Shown: positions 27,480 to 40,000 of the stretch, piece after piece
Position numbering within the stretch: position 1 is the first letter of the stretch
Layout of the letters: each line of letters opens with the position of its first letter
Origin: Penelope pileata
Lineage: Eukaryota > Chordata > Aves > Galliformes > Cracidae
Length of the DNA stretch: 64,000 nucleotides
Direction: 5' to 3'
Assembly (NCBI GenBank): GCA_013396635.1
Contig: WBMW01005527.1
Location: 2,080,058-2,144,057, forward strand
The notes under the pieces: generated by a model
Told to the model about the DNA's origin: nothing
Databases searched by the model: none
The model's input: the letters and a program-made list of their open reading frames with translations, nothing else
Translations under genes and position numbers: made by a program

Positions 27480-28480
27480 TGTTACCTCTGAATTATGACC
27501 CGTCACCCAGGCACGCTCTCACTTGCAGCCATGGCAGGCAGCATACGACCTGTGTTCATTTTACGTGCGTGATTCAAACCCAGGGCAGCGTGCAGGGAGC
27601 CCCAGCGTTCCAGTGCCCCAGTGAAGGATGCTCCTGGGTTGGTGATGGCAGCAGCCCCTCGGCCGATCCCGCGAGGCTCTGAGTGCTGTCCCAGCCTTGT
27701 GCTGTGCCTTGTCTCCTTTGCTCCTGTTCTGCCTGAGCAGAGAGAGACCTGCACGCTGTCTGCCTGTTTGAGCTGGGTTGCCCCGGGTTGGTCTGTGCTG
27801 AGCCATCCCTCCCACTGTGGCTGCTGGCCCGCCTGTGCCACCGGCCTGCTGTTGTGTGTCTGCTTCAGGGTGCAGCAGCCTCAGCTTTGGCTGTGTTGCC
27901 CAGGGTGAAAGAATATTAAATAAAGTTGGCTTAAAATGCACTTTTAAAACCAATTAGGGTGCCAAGTTGCGTTGGCTTTGTTGAAAGCTCCGCGTGACCT
28001 GTCTGGGTGCATGGCACCAAGGAGCGGTCGGGGCTGGCACAGGGTGAGCGGGGCTGCCCTGCTGGGACCCGGTGTCAGGGCCACGGGAGCAACCAGCTCT
28101 GCCTCACGTGCAGCTTTGATTAATGCTTTGACAAATGCAGCTATTAAATCAAGTAGCAGAAAAGTGTTGTAGCAATAAATCAATTCTGTAGTGTACACAG
28201 GGCTTGGGTGATGAAACCAGATTTGTTGTGTTGTTGTTTTTTTTTTTTAATCTTTTCCTTGCTTGTGGTTTTATGCCATGCCATTTGGATTTATTTTTGT
28301 ACAGCTCATTTGTAAAGTGCTTCCTGTGATTTAAGTGAGCGGTGCTCTTCACCTCCTGAGCCTGAACCGACCCACGCAGCCTTCCTGCAGCAGCCGCTGC
28401 CCTGCTACCCTTGGAGCCCGGTCAGGGCAGCAGGCCAGGGAGCGCTGCTTCGCGCGGCGTCGGTGAGATGCTCAGCAGCT
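27480..28480. other. GC- and CpG-enriched patch within the TENM2 intron
   Basis: This kilobase is visibly richer in G+C and CpG than its surroundings, notably at 27490-27910, 27960-28110 and 28360-28480. Open frames overlap on both strands, as expected from GC-rich sequence with few stops, and none resembles a known protein. Within it lie a CACGTG E-box (28105-28110), two TCF/LEF-type CTTTGA motifs (28114, 28126) and a CpG cluster CGCGCGGCGTCG (28451-28462) directly followed by GTGAGA. It could be a regulatory element, an alternative promoter or exon, or only a local composition island. Function is inference. Confidence 0.4.
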
Positions 28481-30400
28481 TCACCGTAGGTGCATGGTCT
28501 GTGCCCTACCAGTGGTTTAAAACTGGAAGTAATTAACACAGGTGAGTTACTGCTTTGGATGGGTTGAAAGCCACATGAGAATAAGATTTCCCCAGAAAAT
28601 AACTAGAGAGGCAAAATGTGTCGTACTTCTGAAGATCCAACATGCAAATTTCAAGAACTCAGCGTAATGCCAGACCAGCATCTTATTCGTGATATACATT
28701 CTTACACTGAAATTTGTGACTGGCTTCCTCTTTTTGCTCCTTATTGTGAGCATTTTGTGACAGTAATTCCAAGTCCAGTTTGTAGTGTTATGCCTTCAAC
28801 ATCTGTCTCCTTAAAACTTCAGTGAAAATACAAGATGGCTATTTGAATTACACCATGTCGGCACCAGAGCTCGGAAGTGATGCAGGAGGTGATGAGGCTT
28901 CCTTATGGCTTTCCTGTGGTGTATCCCGGAGTGCGTTCATGCGCACGTGTGGGTAGTGCTTTGAAAAACAATAATAAAGAGGTCCTAGATGCGATGTCAG
29001 ATCTAGTTAATCAATGTACTAGAGATACATTACCCTAAGTCTTGGTTAGAAAAATAGTAATCAAAGTCTTGAGTTTCTTTTCATTTGGGGAGACAGATGG
29101 CATATCTGCTTAACGGCAAATATCCAAAAGATTTTTTTTTCCTTAAAAAAAAAATTGTATCTTTCAAAACATGGCAATCAGAATCATCTTGGAAAGGAAC
29201 TATTAAATTTAATAAGCCATATGTTCAGTGAATTTACTTATTTTGTTCTGAGATGTAGACATAAAATTCACCTCTGTGTCCTTTTGTGTAAATTAACTGC
29301 CTTATTCTCTGCTACACAATTAAGGTATTTAACAAAGCTCCAAATGTGCAGCATATTATTAGCCAAATACAGCAACTAGTTTTCATGTTGCTAAAATAAA
29401 TGCATTTAGGTGAACAGTCTGCAGTTTACCAGAGTTCCCTCTGTGGAATTCAGTGTGTTTGAAGATCAGATTGACTGGCAGCTTCCTTGGTATACATAAA
29501 ACACATCTAAAATTATTTCAAATAGATGTTCTCTGAGGATTGTATCGTCTTTGCCATTCTGTTGTGCTGAAGATGCAGATGTGCCAGACTGTTCTGCGGG
29601 ATTATAAATGCATTAGTGAAACCCTAATACGCTCTCTAACAAATACGTGTAGTGCAGGAGGTTTTCTTAGCCATCTCGTACCCACTCATTTTATTTATTT
29701 CATGTAATTGGCATGTTGTTCTGCTTTTATAGCTTGTTAAAATGAGATGTGAAAATGGCTGTAGCTAATAGCTGCTGGAAAATCTTTTCCCATGGTAGGC
29801 AGGAAGAACATTTCAGAAAAAATGCATGGCAGTTTTTAAAGCACAGTGCTCTCCTAGTGAGAGGCAGGGATTAAAAAGATGTATGTAATGCATTAGTACG
29901 CACAGCAGAAGCAAGTTTACCGACCTTTGATCTGTAAATGCACACCGTATACAATGCCCAAGTTCTAGAGCAGTGCTGTGCTGTAGGTACAAGGGTACTG
30001 GTGTAAGGCATAACTGCGGGGTGAAGGCTGGTGGCAGTGGAGGGTTTGGTGCTTTACTTCCCCTGGAAAATATCCAGAATTAAGTTTTCTGAGTGTCTTC
30101 CTGCTGTCTTTCAAGTATTCTTCCCACCTATCTATCTGGGGTGCAAGGTCTGTGTCACTGGGGGGTTCCTTACAGCCAAACCTCACTGCCAGCTGCCAGG
30201 CTGGTGAGATCCACAGCGTGAGCATGGACAGGGCATTTCTTGGGGCCCTTCTGTGAGGAGGGGACAGCTTTACCTCCTTGAAAGTTGCTGTTTTGTGTGA
30301 TTCTGGCCCTGCCCTTTCCTCAAGAGTTTAATTTCTTGGTTTGCCAGGAGCTGGGGTGTTCCACAAAGTGTGTGATTTGGAAAGGCTGTTTCTTTGTGTG

Positions 30401-30436
30401 GTTTTTTTGTTTGTTTGTTTTGTTTTATTTTGTTTC
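30401..30436. repeat. (GTTT)n / T-rich microsatellite
   Basis: Repeated GTTT and GTTTT units form a short T-rich microsatellite. Confidence 0.8.
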
Positions 30437-32559
30437 ACTTTCCAATATAGCAAAATTGGAAACTGACTGCACAGATCTTCTTTTTATCCTTAAGGAGTCT
30501 GCAGTCTTTTTATATCTCCTCTTGGGTTGTTAAAACATGGGAAATCAGTGTGCTAGTGAAAGCTACCTGGAAACTTCTTTGCCAAAGAAATCTGGGAAAA
30601 GTGGACCCTGTGGGTTGATGTTTTAATAAAGTCATGTTCCCATATCATGGTCTCTCTCTCCCCCTCACAGTCCCTTGTTCCTGTATCTCTATGAAACAAC
30701 TTTTAGCTGGACATTGACCTTAGCTGTTAACACAAAATGAAGTTTTTCTTCAAAGGAAAGTTGTCGTGATCTTCATGAAGCTGTTGTGTGGGCTTTAGTC
30801 AGCCAGCAAGTTATTGCACTGCTTGGGAATCCTTTCCAGAACTCCTGTGCCGGTGAACTCCTTCAGCTTACCCGGTTCAAAGAATAAAAACATTTCTCGT
30901 TCAGAGAGAGGTAATTATTGTGTAACGTGCTTTGAAGCGCTCTCTCCTTTTTCCTTCTCTTTAACTATAAATATTTCTCACTTGCCACTGTCAAAATATA
31001 AATCTATATGTGGTTTGTGCAGAGAAAATCAAGGCTCGATATTAAAATAAAAATTGGAGTATAAGAGCATCTAATTTCACTTGTCAGCATCTTGTTGTGC
31101 TTTAGAAATAACACTGTAAGAGAATACAGGTACCACTGTGAATACAGAAAACTCTCATACAGCTGATTTGAGTATGATTATATTTCTGATTAATCATTTG
31201 GACCTAAGTGTTGTTGCTTCTCCATGTGTACTGTGCACTCGATGGTTTTCGATGGTTGTTCTGAAAGGCAAGCGAAGTACCTATGGTCCTCCCAAACTAC
31301 AGACCTCTGAATTGATGTGGCTGCTGCAATAGGTAGATCTGCCTCCATCAGAATTTCTTCTTAATTCCCAGCGTCAGATGATGATTCTTTGTTAGCATAA
31401 TCATGAAAAATCAAACGGTATAACTTATTTTAGTAATGTCTAGCACAAACTGTATTTTAGCTTCACAACAAATCAGTGTAGTCTTAAAAATAAATCTCGT
31501 GCCTTCTCTTGCTGTAGAATGTTTGTGGTTCTAGCTGACAGAAGTTGCGTTGAAAGAATTAATTGCATGAAATTCGAATGTGGTCATTATCTCAGTGCAT
31601 AAGCAGAGGCCACATAGGCAGAAACAGAATAAATTTTGGATTGTCTTCCTCTAAAAAGGCCTCGTCACAGCGACCTTATGAGTGATTCGTAACTCACCCA
31701 CATTAGACCTTGCAGTCATTCTGCTTTCCTTAACAAAAACAACTGATAAAAATAAGTCAGTTTAAAATGGAAACCAAGTTGGTATAAAATGTGAGGTCTG
31801 TTAAACCAAGCTTACTTGCCTGGATTATTCTAACTCGTGCAAAAACAAATGTAGTGGTTCGGCATTGCTTTATTTAACACATTTCATGGTTCATTTATGT
31901 TTTGGTTTTGTTACTGATGTGGTGGGGCTAGCTCTGAGCTTTCAAGTACAGCATACACTGCAGTACACATCTAGCATATAGTTCAGAAAACGTACAGTTT
32001 CCTTCCTAGAAAGTTTGACAGCAGTTTGTGGGCAGATGGATGCAGTGCCTCCTCCCCAGAATTCAGGACACCCCAGCCCACTGCACTGACAGAGATTAAC
32101 ACCTTCTTATTCTGCCTTAGCAATAAACTGTTAAGGTGTGATTGTACAGGAGTGCACATAACTGCCTAGTGTATCGATGGCTGGTTTGGAAAAGAAACTT
32201 GCTTTCATGTTTTTCTCTTGACTTACACGGAAAATATTGTCAGATTCTGTTCTGCAGTTTGAGCTGCTTTCAGGAGAACCATACTAAGTCTTTCCTGTGA
32301 TTCCTATCATTTAGTTTTTAAGCTGTAGCAATGTTTAGAGAAGGAAGAAAAAAAGGTCTTGTGCGCTGTGATTTTAAGTGGCCTTTTGAGTGTTTTTTTA
32401 TTTTTATTTTTCTGGAGTGGGAAAACTTGGTGGTGCGGGTCAGTTCTGTGGGACGTGAGGCTGGTTTGTACCTGTTTGGGGAACAGGTAACCAGGCTAGT
32501 TCTACATGCTGAGAATGGTGAGGTGAAGATCTTGGTCACAGGTAAATACAGTTGGTGAG

Positions 32560-32775
32560 GTTAACCCGGTGGGGAGCTGAGCCTGACAGACACTTACCCA
32601 CCCCCCCCCACCCCCTCACCCAGCAGGATGGGGAGAAGAGTAAGCAAACTCCTGGGCTGAGATAAAGGCAGCCCCACCATGGGTGTGTGCTCTCATTCCA
32701 GACCCAAACCCAGCACCACACGTGCTGAAGTGAGGAAAGTAACTCCATCCCAGCCCCAACCCGTACAATGGGGAG
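32560..32775. repeat. Possible old dispersed avian repeat fragment, family unassigned
   Basis: A C-rich block is followed by AAACTCCTGGGCTGAGATAA at 32648-32667. This resembles a phrase common in dispersed avian repeats (..AACTCGTGGGTTGAGATAA..), remembered but not checked. No terminal repeats or coding remains were identified, so type and orientation are open. Confidence 0.4.
32597..32621 (-). repeat. C-run tract, G-quadruplex-forming pattern on the - strand
   Basis: The + strand has CCC, a run of nine C, a run of five C and a final CCC, separated by one to three bases. The - strand therefore fits four or more G-runs of at least three with short loops, the canonical G-quadruplex pattern. 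Confidence 0.7.
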
Positions 32776-34950
32776 GGGAAAAACAGTTCTCAAAGTAACT
32801 GTGAATGGTAATTGTTTGGAAATATATTCAGTAACCAGTAAGCGTCATTATATGAAAAAAGTGTTATAAATTGCTAAGAGAAGCCATATTTAATGAAAAC
32901 ACCAAGTTTCTTTATAACGCACGTGGTCTAGGAACCTGTGTTTTGTTTCATGACCAGAAATTAAATAGCGAATTGGAAGAAAAAATTTCCACTTACAAAA
33001 AGTACACCTTGCAGGGCACCAGTTTTTGTACTTTTTGTTGCTGGTTTCTTGTATGAGAAAAACTTTATCTACATGCTTCTAAAAAAAGCAACTGAAACTA
33101 GGGAAAGTTTTTCCATTATTTGAATATCATAGAAGTTCCTTGTTTTTATTCTATATACCAATACCACTTTTTCCAAAGAAATATTTACAGTGTAGCATTT
33201 GATTTCTAGACAATAGCGTAGCACCTGCAGTAGCGTTACGGAGAATGATCAACTGTTGTGTGCCTGTTCCAGTGTAAAATATTGGTAAAATGAAGTATAT
33301 CAAACACATTTATCTGCTGCAAATCAGTTTGTCTCAGAAAAGACTCAGTTAAATTTTATGGAGCCTAATTTTGTTACTGATACACCTTTTGAAATTTATC
33401 TGGTATATACTATTTTTCTTTCCTGATAGGTCAAATGAATCATCCCTTTCTTTCTCTTCCAAAATGGACAGTGAAAATAAAGCCACTGTGTGCCACTTGT
33501 GTACAACTGGCATGATTTACTGTGTGTCTGAATATGAAATCATAAAACTTACAGGACATGGTTAATACATAACCATCAAAATAACAGAGTGCAGCTCTAA
33601 ATTTATGAGGCTGAACTTAACACTGAATATCAAATAAGAACCACATTGATTTTTGTAGCGCATGGCTTAAAAACACATTAGGTGGCATAACTGCAAGACA
33701 GTACATTGATTTAAGCGTAAAATGCATAGCACTCAATACTTCACCACCTCACATTTCTCAGTAATGAACAAAGCTGTTGTATATTGATGAAAGGAAAATT
33801 ATTTGTTTTGTTAGATTACAGTACTCAAGCAGATGCCTCGCTTTTAGACTAGGTAGGCATGATTTGAGTCGTGCTTAGTAACAAGTGACGCCGGACAGCC
33901 TAAAGAGAGTGTGACAGGGATCTCTGCACAACAACTGCTGAGAAGGATGCATTTGGTGGGGCTTCATGTAGGCTGGAATTCAGGCATCCTCATTTCAGGG
34001 AGAGTGCTTTGGCATGTACAGAAGATTCACTGCATTTTGGAGGCCTCTAATCACTTTTAAAATGTTAACATTTACCTTCCTGAATCGTGTCCAGAGAGTA
34101 AATCCATCAATCTCTATCACCCCAGTGTTACCAAAATTAACTCTGTTTACATGGAGAAACACGATTTTACCTTGTTTTCGGCCCCAATACACAAAATGCT
34201 TCAGTGAGTGAAGAGACTCATTGACTTTATTCTAAGCTCCCCTAAAGATTAATTGGAACAACACGGGCAATTCATCTAGATTTAATCTTAAGTGGAAAAT
34301 CCTATGTGGGCGTTCCAGTCGGGTCTGTTGAACATGATTTCCTACAGTGCAGTGTATGCGGAGGGGCATCCTCCTCCTCTTCTCTGATGGTGCCAACGGG
34401 ACTGGGGGCTCAGGCAGTGCCTGGCCATGGCCGGGGCTGGGGAGCAGCCGTGCACCCAGCACCACTCCACTGCTGCCTGGTGTGCAGCGTGAGCCAAACG
34501 GCAGCGACGGAGGGTGCACGTTGTGCCCACACACATGTATCACAGTAGGGTTCAGAGCTGGTAGCCCCGTTAGAAGGATGGCGTGTTTTTACCTGCCTAC
34601 TAAGTACGCGTGCACATGCAACACCTTTGTTGTGTGCTCAGAAACTTCACAGGGCACTGTTTTGATCATCGATGTTTTAAAAGCCAACCGTTCTGCTGTT
34701 TTGGATGTGGTCTTCCTTTCGGTTTTGTCTACGTTTCAGATTAGTTTTTAGTTTTGTTTTTTTTTTTTAGTGTAAAGTTTAAGTATCATTATTCATGGCA
34801 TGCAAAGTGGACTTGGATGTTGGAGAATAATGTTTTTAATAACCATTGACATTTTCAGAGAAGATGGAAATTTAATAAAATTAATTGTCCATGTTTGAAT
34901 GGCTCACTTTGCAGTTAATCATACACCTTTACTTTCCACTACACATACGA

Positions 34951-34971
34951 TTTTTTTTTTTTTTTTTTTTT
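34951..34971. repeat. Poly-T run (21)
   Basis: Twenty-one consecutive T in AT-rich intron. Confidence 0.9.
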
Positions 34972-35111
34972 ACTTTGTAACATACCTAGAATAATTATGG
35001 TAATTTATTAAATACTTGGTTATAATTTTTTCTTCAAATTAATGCAATGCAATTGTAAGTTATGGTCAATATAAAATAAACTGCTTTTTTATTCTTGTTG
35101 AAAAAGACCTC

Positions 35112-35128
35112 TTTTTTTTTTTTTTTTT
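35112..35128. repeat. Poly-T run (17)
   Basis: Seventeen consecutive T, about 140 bp after the longer run at 34951. Confidence 0.9.
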
Positions 35129-36199
35129 GACTTTTCCAAATATTTTTTCCCCTTACCTTTTAAAGGAAAATCTCCAACTTACCAGAAGAATATAACTTAC
35201 TGAGGTTATACTTAATGGCAAGTACAGAATACATTGCTTTCACTGCTGTGCATCTCTAGTAATATAATTTGAAGTGCTAGGGTCCTTTGCATCCATTTCT
35301 GAATCTATTATTAGTTGATTAAATTAACTGGCTGGATCAGTACAGTGAGAAGAGACACAGTAATGATATTACAGAATTAGTATGCTATGATGAATTGTCA
35401 AGAAAAGTAACTGTGACAGCCCTGTGGCCATATGCACTTAGCCATGCAATTTATAGTCATTTGAAAAGCCAAGGACTTTTCAGTTTTGGTTAGGAAATTT
35501 GTTCTTGCTTTTGACAGAAGTTGAGGGATATGTGTGTATTGAACAAGTGGGGGTTTACAGTGCCAACATGAAAAGAAATCAAAGGCTCTCTTCAACTGTT
35601 AGCATTTGGGTGATTTGCAAAGAAGAAGCTACAGAAAAAGGATGACTTTTATTGTAGCTGTGCCAGTTCATTTGAATAGATACATACGATAGTGCAGTTC
35701 CTTTAGAGTTGTGGAAGATAGTATTAGTTAGGGTAAGGGTTGTATCGCAATTTCAGTCGTTACAGAGCTCCATAAATCTTTGTACAGTAGCAATGCCTTT
35801 TTGGAAGGATAGTAAATACAGCTGGCTTTTATTCTTAAGACTGATTTGAGGCTATTTATTTTATTTGTAAGTAAAGTAAAGATTGCCAAACACCATCAAA
35901 AGAGCTGGTAGTTATAGTAAGTAATCAGCACATAAAAGTTGACGTAGGGCCAACTTTGTAGCAATTCACACTCCTTTCAGCTCACCCTGCTAATTTGCTG
36001 GACACTTGGAATTTAAATTTAAAATCTTGCCATTTTAGCATTTACCATATTGTGCTTGGCTCTCTCTGTAATATTCTTTATCATTAAAGCCAATACCCTC
36101 TACAAATACATTTGCAGAATACTAATATGCAGAGCCTGAATGTAGAAGCAAGCAGGCTACACCAAAAGACAACAGAGAATACAGTAAACTGTTGGTTGG

Positions 36200-36226
36200 T
36201 TTTTTGTTCTTTTTTTCTTTCTTTCT
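36200..36226. repeat. T-rich pyrimidine tract
   Basis: An uninterrupted T-dominated stretch with TTTC units. No exon-like sequence follows it, so it is not read as a splice acceptor. Confidence 0.6.
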
Positions 36227-36479
36227 GTGAGGCCAATAAACAATATGTCTTTAATACTGTGGATCTTTGCTGGACATCAAACTAAAATTCATACTGAGCT
36301 TAAAAAATAGAGAAATCATTTTAGTTAATAGAGTTTAGGTGAATTAAACCCTTGTAAAGAAAAACATAAAATAGTTGGTTATCCTCTTTAGTAGTTATAT
36401 GGTGAGCTGCAATAGGATTTCCTTATTTCATAGGTAACCACAACATAATTTTTAATCCCTTCTGGGATCATTTTCTGGT

Positions 36480-37060
36480 ACTTAGGTACTGGAGATGATT
36501 CTTCAGACTTCTGTACTCACTGCCTGCCGCCCAGGCAGCAGAACAGCTTTCATCTTGGTCTGTGCTCCGACACAATTGTCATTATAATGTGCTTGGCCCC
36601 AGGAAGAGCCTCTAAGTCCTTGAGTGCCTGGACCGCTATGCGAAACAAGAAGTGGTTAGGAGCAAGAGCCAGTTAGAATGAGCTGAAAAATATTGCCCAG
36701 AATATTTTGTCACCATATTCTGTGTCTGGGATCTAAAGAGCACTTAAACCTGAGCAGGTAGGGATAGTTACACTGGAGAGTCCCCCCTAGCTGCCCATGG
36801 AAATGAATGCTTTGATGTCTGCTGGCTGCAGAGCAGCGCAGCGAGCAGCTAAATGCCGTAATGCATTCTGCCGCCGAGCGAGCTGAAAGCTTCCATGTGC
36901 ATCGTGGAGCTGGTGCAGGAAGGTTTTCACTGTCAGCAAAGGAAAATGAATGCCTTTAGCTTTAAAGTTTAAATGCCTTGCTCAGCAGGGAGCCCAGAGA
37001 GATTTGTTCAACTGAAATGAGCTTATAATAAGGCTTTCATCCTAAGATAAGTAAGGACAA
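36480..37060. promoter_or_regulatory. Candidate intronic regulatory segment
   Basis: The segment has more balanced, less repetitive composition than the flanks. It carries a CpG-containing stretch around 36825-36885 (GCAGCGCAGCGAGCAGCT and TGCCGCCGAGCGAGCTGA) with TAATGCATT between them, a POU/homeodomain-like motif. It is non-coding in all frames as far as seen. The resemblance to a conserved enhancer is an impression from composition and motif density; no alignment was possible. Confidence 0.25.
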
Positions 37061-40000
37061 CATTCAGGAGCTCTGTACTCCCTCACCAGAAAATACAAAT
37101 AGCTTTCTCTATCTGTTATGATGCCGTTATTGTCTCTCATGTGATATGTTGCCATTCACACTAATAGACATTTCCTATCATCGGCTATGGTAAGGCCATG
37201 TGGTACCTACGTTATATTTAGAAATACCCCAAATCTAAGAGTAGCAACTTCCATACTCGTCTGTTTATTTTACCCAGAAAATGAGCATTGGAGTATTATC
37301 TACAGAAAGATTTGAAACAGCAAGACAATTTAAGCCATTTAATTGTGGCAGAACATTTACAGAGGTTCAAAATACATTTAGAAAAATTCACAGAAAAAGA
37401 AAATCATCAGCAGCTGTTAAACACGGAACGCCAGTGGTGGCATGGGCAGCGCTGGAGCTGCAGGATGCTGTGTGGGAGCGGTCACCGCGCTTGCTGCTGC
37501 TGGTGATGGGAAGCCAAGCAGCGAGGGCCATTCCTCCAACCTGGTGTGGCTGGGCTGATGTCCTGACTCCTGCACCTGCTGTTTTCCAGCCCCACCCAGT
37601 AATAACCTTTTCTTGTGCAATCAAGATATAGTTTTTGACCTGTGGGTTTCAGCTGGGATTGTTAAAATGGAATGTGACTACGTTCTTAGTCCACTGTTCT
37701 GTGTGGTGTTTGTTACAGGGCTTCAGAGTCCCTAATAAGCTGTTAACAAGCTGTCAATTATGGTGCTCATGCAAATTAGTGAAACAGACAGTGAGGGACT
37801 GATGTGTACAGTATGCTACCTCAGAGGATGTAAAATAAGCCCTTCCAATTTTCATCACTGTCCTTGCTGACACTGTCTTCTTAATGTCTTTAAAGCATTC
37901 ATCTCATCTTTTCCTTTATATCATGTTTACAAATTGAATACAGTAGTTAAATATCAATTAGCACAGGTCATATTTTGTGTTAAATACCAGGCAGCTAAAA
38001 ATAGATCAGTGACATTTAGATACCAAGGACTTCAATGAAGGACTTCATGATGCTTTAAACGCGTTATTTATGGTTTGCTGTTTCTCTGTAGTTCTCTGGA
38101 ATCATTTTGTTTTCATTCCACTCCCCTCCACTGCCCCCACCTTGTATTTTCCATTCAGCTGTTTTCAATATGTCTCATTTTTGCTTGAAAATCCATTATT
38201 TCTCAGACTCTCTCTTTTTTTTAAAAGCTCTTCCCTGAAGGTGGCAAGCCAGGTGTAAGTCTCAGCACACCAGTCATCAAAACTTCTGTGGCTGCTTATT
38301 TATTTATTTTCTAAGGAGTTCTCTGAAATGAAATCTCATAGCTCATACTTCTTATCTTAGTCATGTTTCCCTCAGGAGCATGCCGTGAACCTAATCTCTT
38401 TCAAATTCTGCATCAAAATATCAACAGCAATTTATCTGTGTCCCCCTTGGTAATCATTAACTCCCATAAAGCTCACCCAGTGCCGTTTCACACCCCACAC
38501 TACTAGGCTTGGCTGCGTGAGCACAGATCTTTTTGACCTTACCAATTCCAGTTCAAATTCAAATGCTTTCTTTTTTTGTGCTTACCACCAGAATATTTTT
38601 TTCCTGTGTTTTAGGAAAGTGGAACAAAGCAGTTGATTGATTTTGCTGTTTGACCAGAGAAAGTGAAATTACTAATGAAGTACAAGTACCTAGCATCTGC
38701 CTGTGATGTTCAGCAAGATTTGTATTTAGTAAAAATGTCTGCAGAATTTTTAAGGGAGTTATGTAGAAGAAAAGCTACTTTTCTGGTGACTTTTGAAGAC
38801 TAAATGATCATGAAAAGCCTTTTAACTTTCTGTTTCTCTCTGCATGCATGTATGCATTTTAAATAGAGGAGGGGGAAAAGTAGGTAAATATCTGTGGTAC
38901 AACTGTAAGCTGAAGCAAGTCCATTCGTGGTTGTTCTTACCTCAGAAGTGCAGTAAGTTTTGTGCTCTTGGGACTTCAGAGAATTATAGAGAATGGCATG
39001 AATAAAATACATCAGATTTCAAAGTAAAGAGATCTATTCTAGCTTTGCAAGGTTCACTGTCTGCTTTCTTCCACATAGACGCTGTAGGGGAAGGTGCTAG
39101 ATGCTTCCTTGCATAGTGTGAACCTCTTGTCTTGACTTGAGCATCTCAACAGTTGTATGACAACTGGGTCAGAAGTGATCTTTCACCGTGTAATATTTCG
39201 CTCTTGAATTTCAAGTATGTAAGCCCAACCTGAGGAGTGCATAGGCACGTTTAACTAGTGTTACATGCTCTTAACTGAGTGTTCTGCAGAGATGGAGTGG
39301 GCTATGTGCCTACCAACTCGACCCTGCTGCATTAATATCAGGAACTGTTTTTCTTCTGTGGGCTGAATGGAATCAGGATCAAGAGCTAAGTAAAGTTAAA
39401 CAGGCATTCATACTCATTCAGGAGCAGTACAAAGTAGGTATTCAACTTGGTGCTGTAATTTTCATGTGCGATCTGGTAAGCGTATTACTTAGCAAGAGCT
39501 ATTAGATGAAGTTAGGCTCACAATTACACGGGGGCCCAATCAGGCTCTTGCTTCACAGAGCATGTCTGACTGTAGGAAGCTGATTAGGATATTTGTAGGA
39601 TATTAGTGGGAGGCTGAGTTGTCGTCATTCCTTTTTCTGAAAAGATGGATTTATTCAAAAAGCTATTTAATTGGATAGATAATTGATTATCTAAGAAGTT
39701 ATATTTTCAACAAAAAGTTCTCACTTGTCTCATAAAAAGCTTCTTTACAGATTTTTGGAATTTAAGATATAAGGACAGATGTCTTCCAGTTGTAATTTCC
39801 CAGCTGGATCTCTGTAAGAAATATTAGAATTCGGGGAGAGCATTATACTGTCAGGATGTGTTCAAATTTTCATTTTTTTAAATAGTCAACAACAACTGGC
39901 TGCTGCATCTGGCATTACTATACATTTTTAGAGTTGTTAATTCTACCAACTTTGGGTGTGTTCAATCACATCTGCAGGCAAGTGTTTAGAAGATTTTATT

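Larger units (their letters stand above)
28481..36479. other. TENM2 intron, no recognisable gene
   Basis: AT-rich sequence with a GTTT microsatellite (30401-30436), a C-rich repeat-like block (32560-32775), a GC-richer island (34340-34550) and T runs at 34951-34971 and 35112-35128. No splice-bounded coding sequence was recognised. Confidence 0.6.

Noticed and set aside
27561..27953. 130-codon open frame on the - strand of the GC patch
   Set aside because: Overlapping frames of similar length are open on both strands, as expected for GC-rich DNA with few stops. No protein features are recognisable.
34347..34751. 134-codon + strand open frame
   Set aside because: It runs from a GC-rich island into AT-rich sequence with an abrupt change of composition. 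No domain, splice site pair or codon bias supports it.
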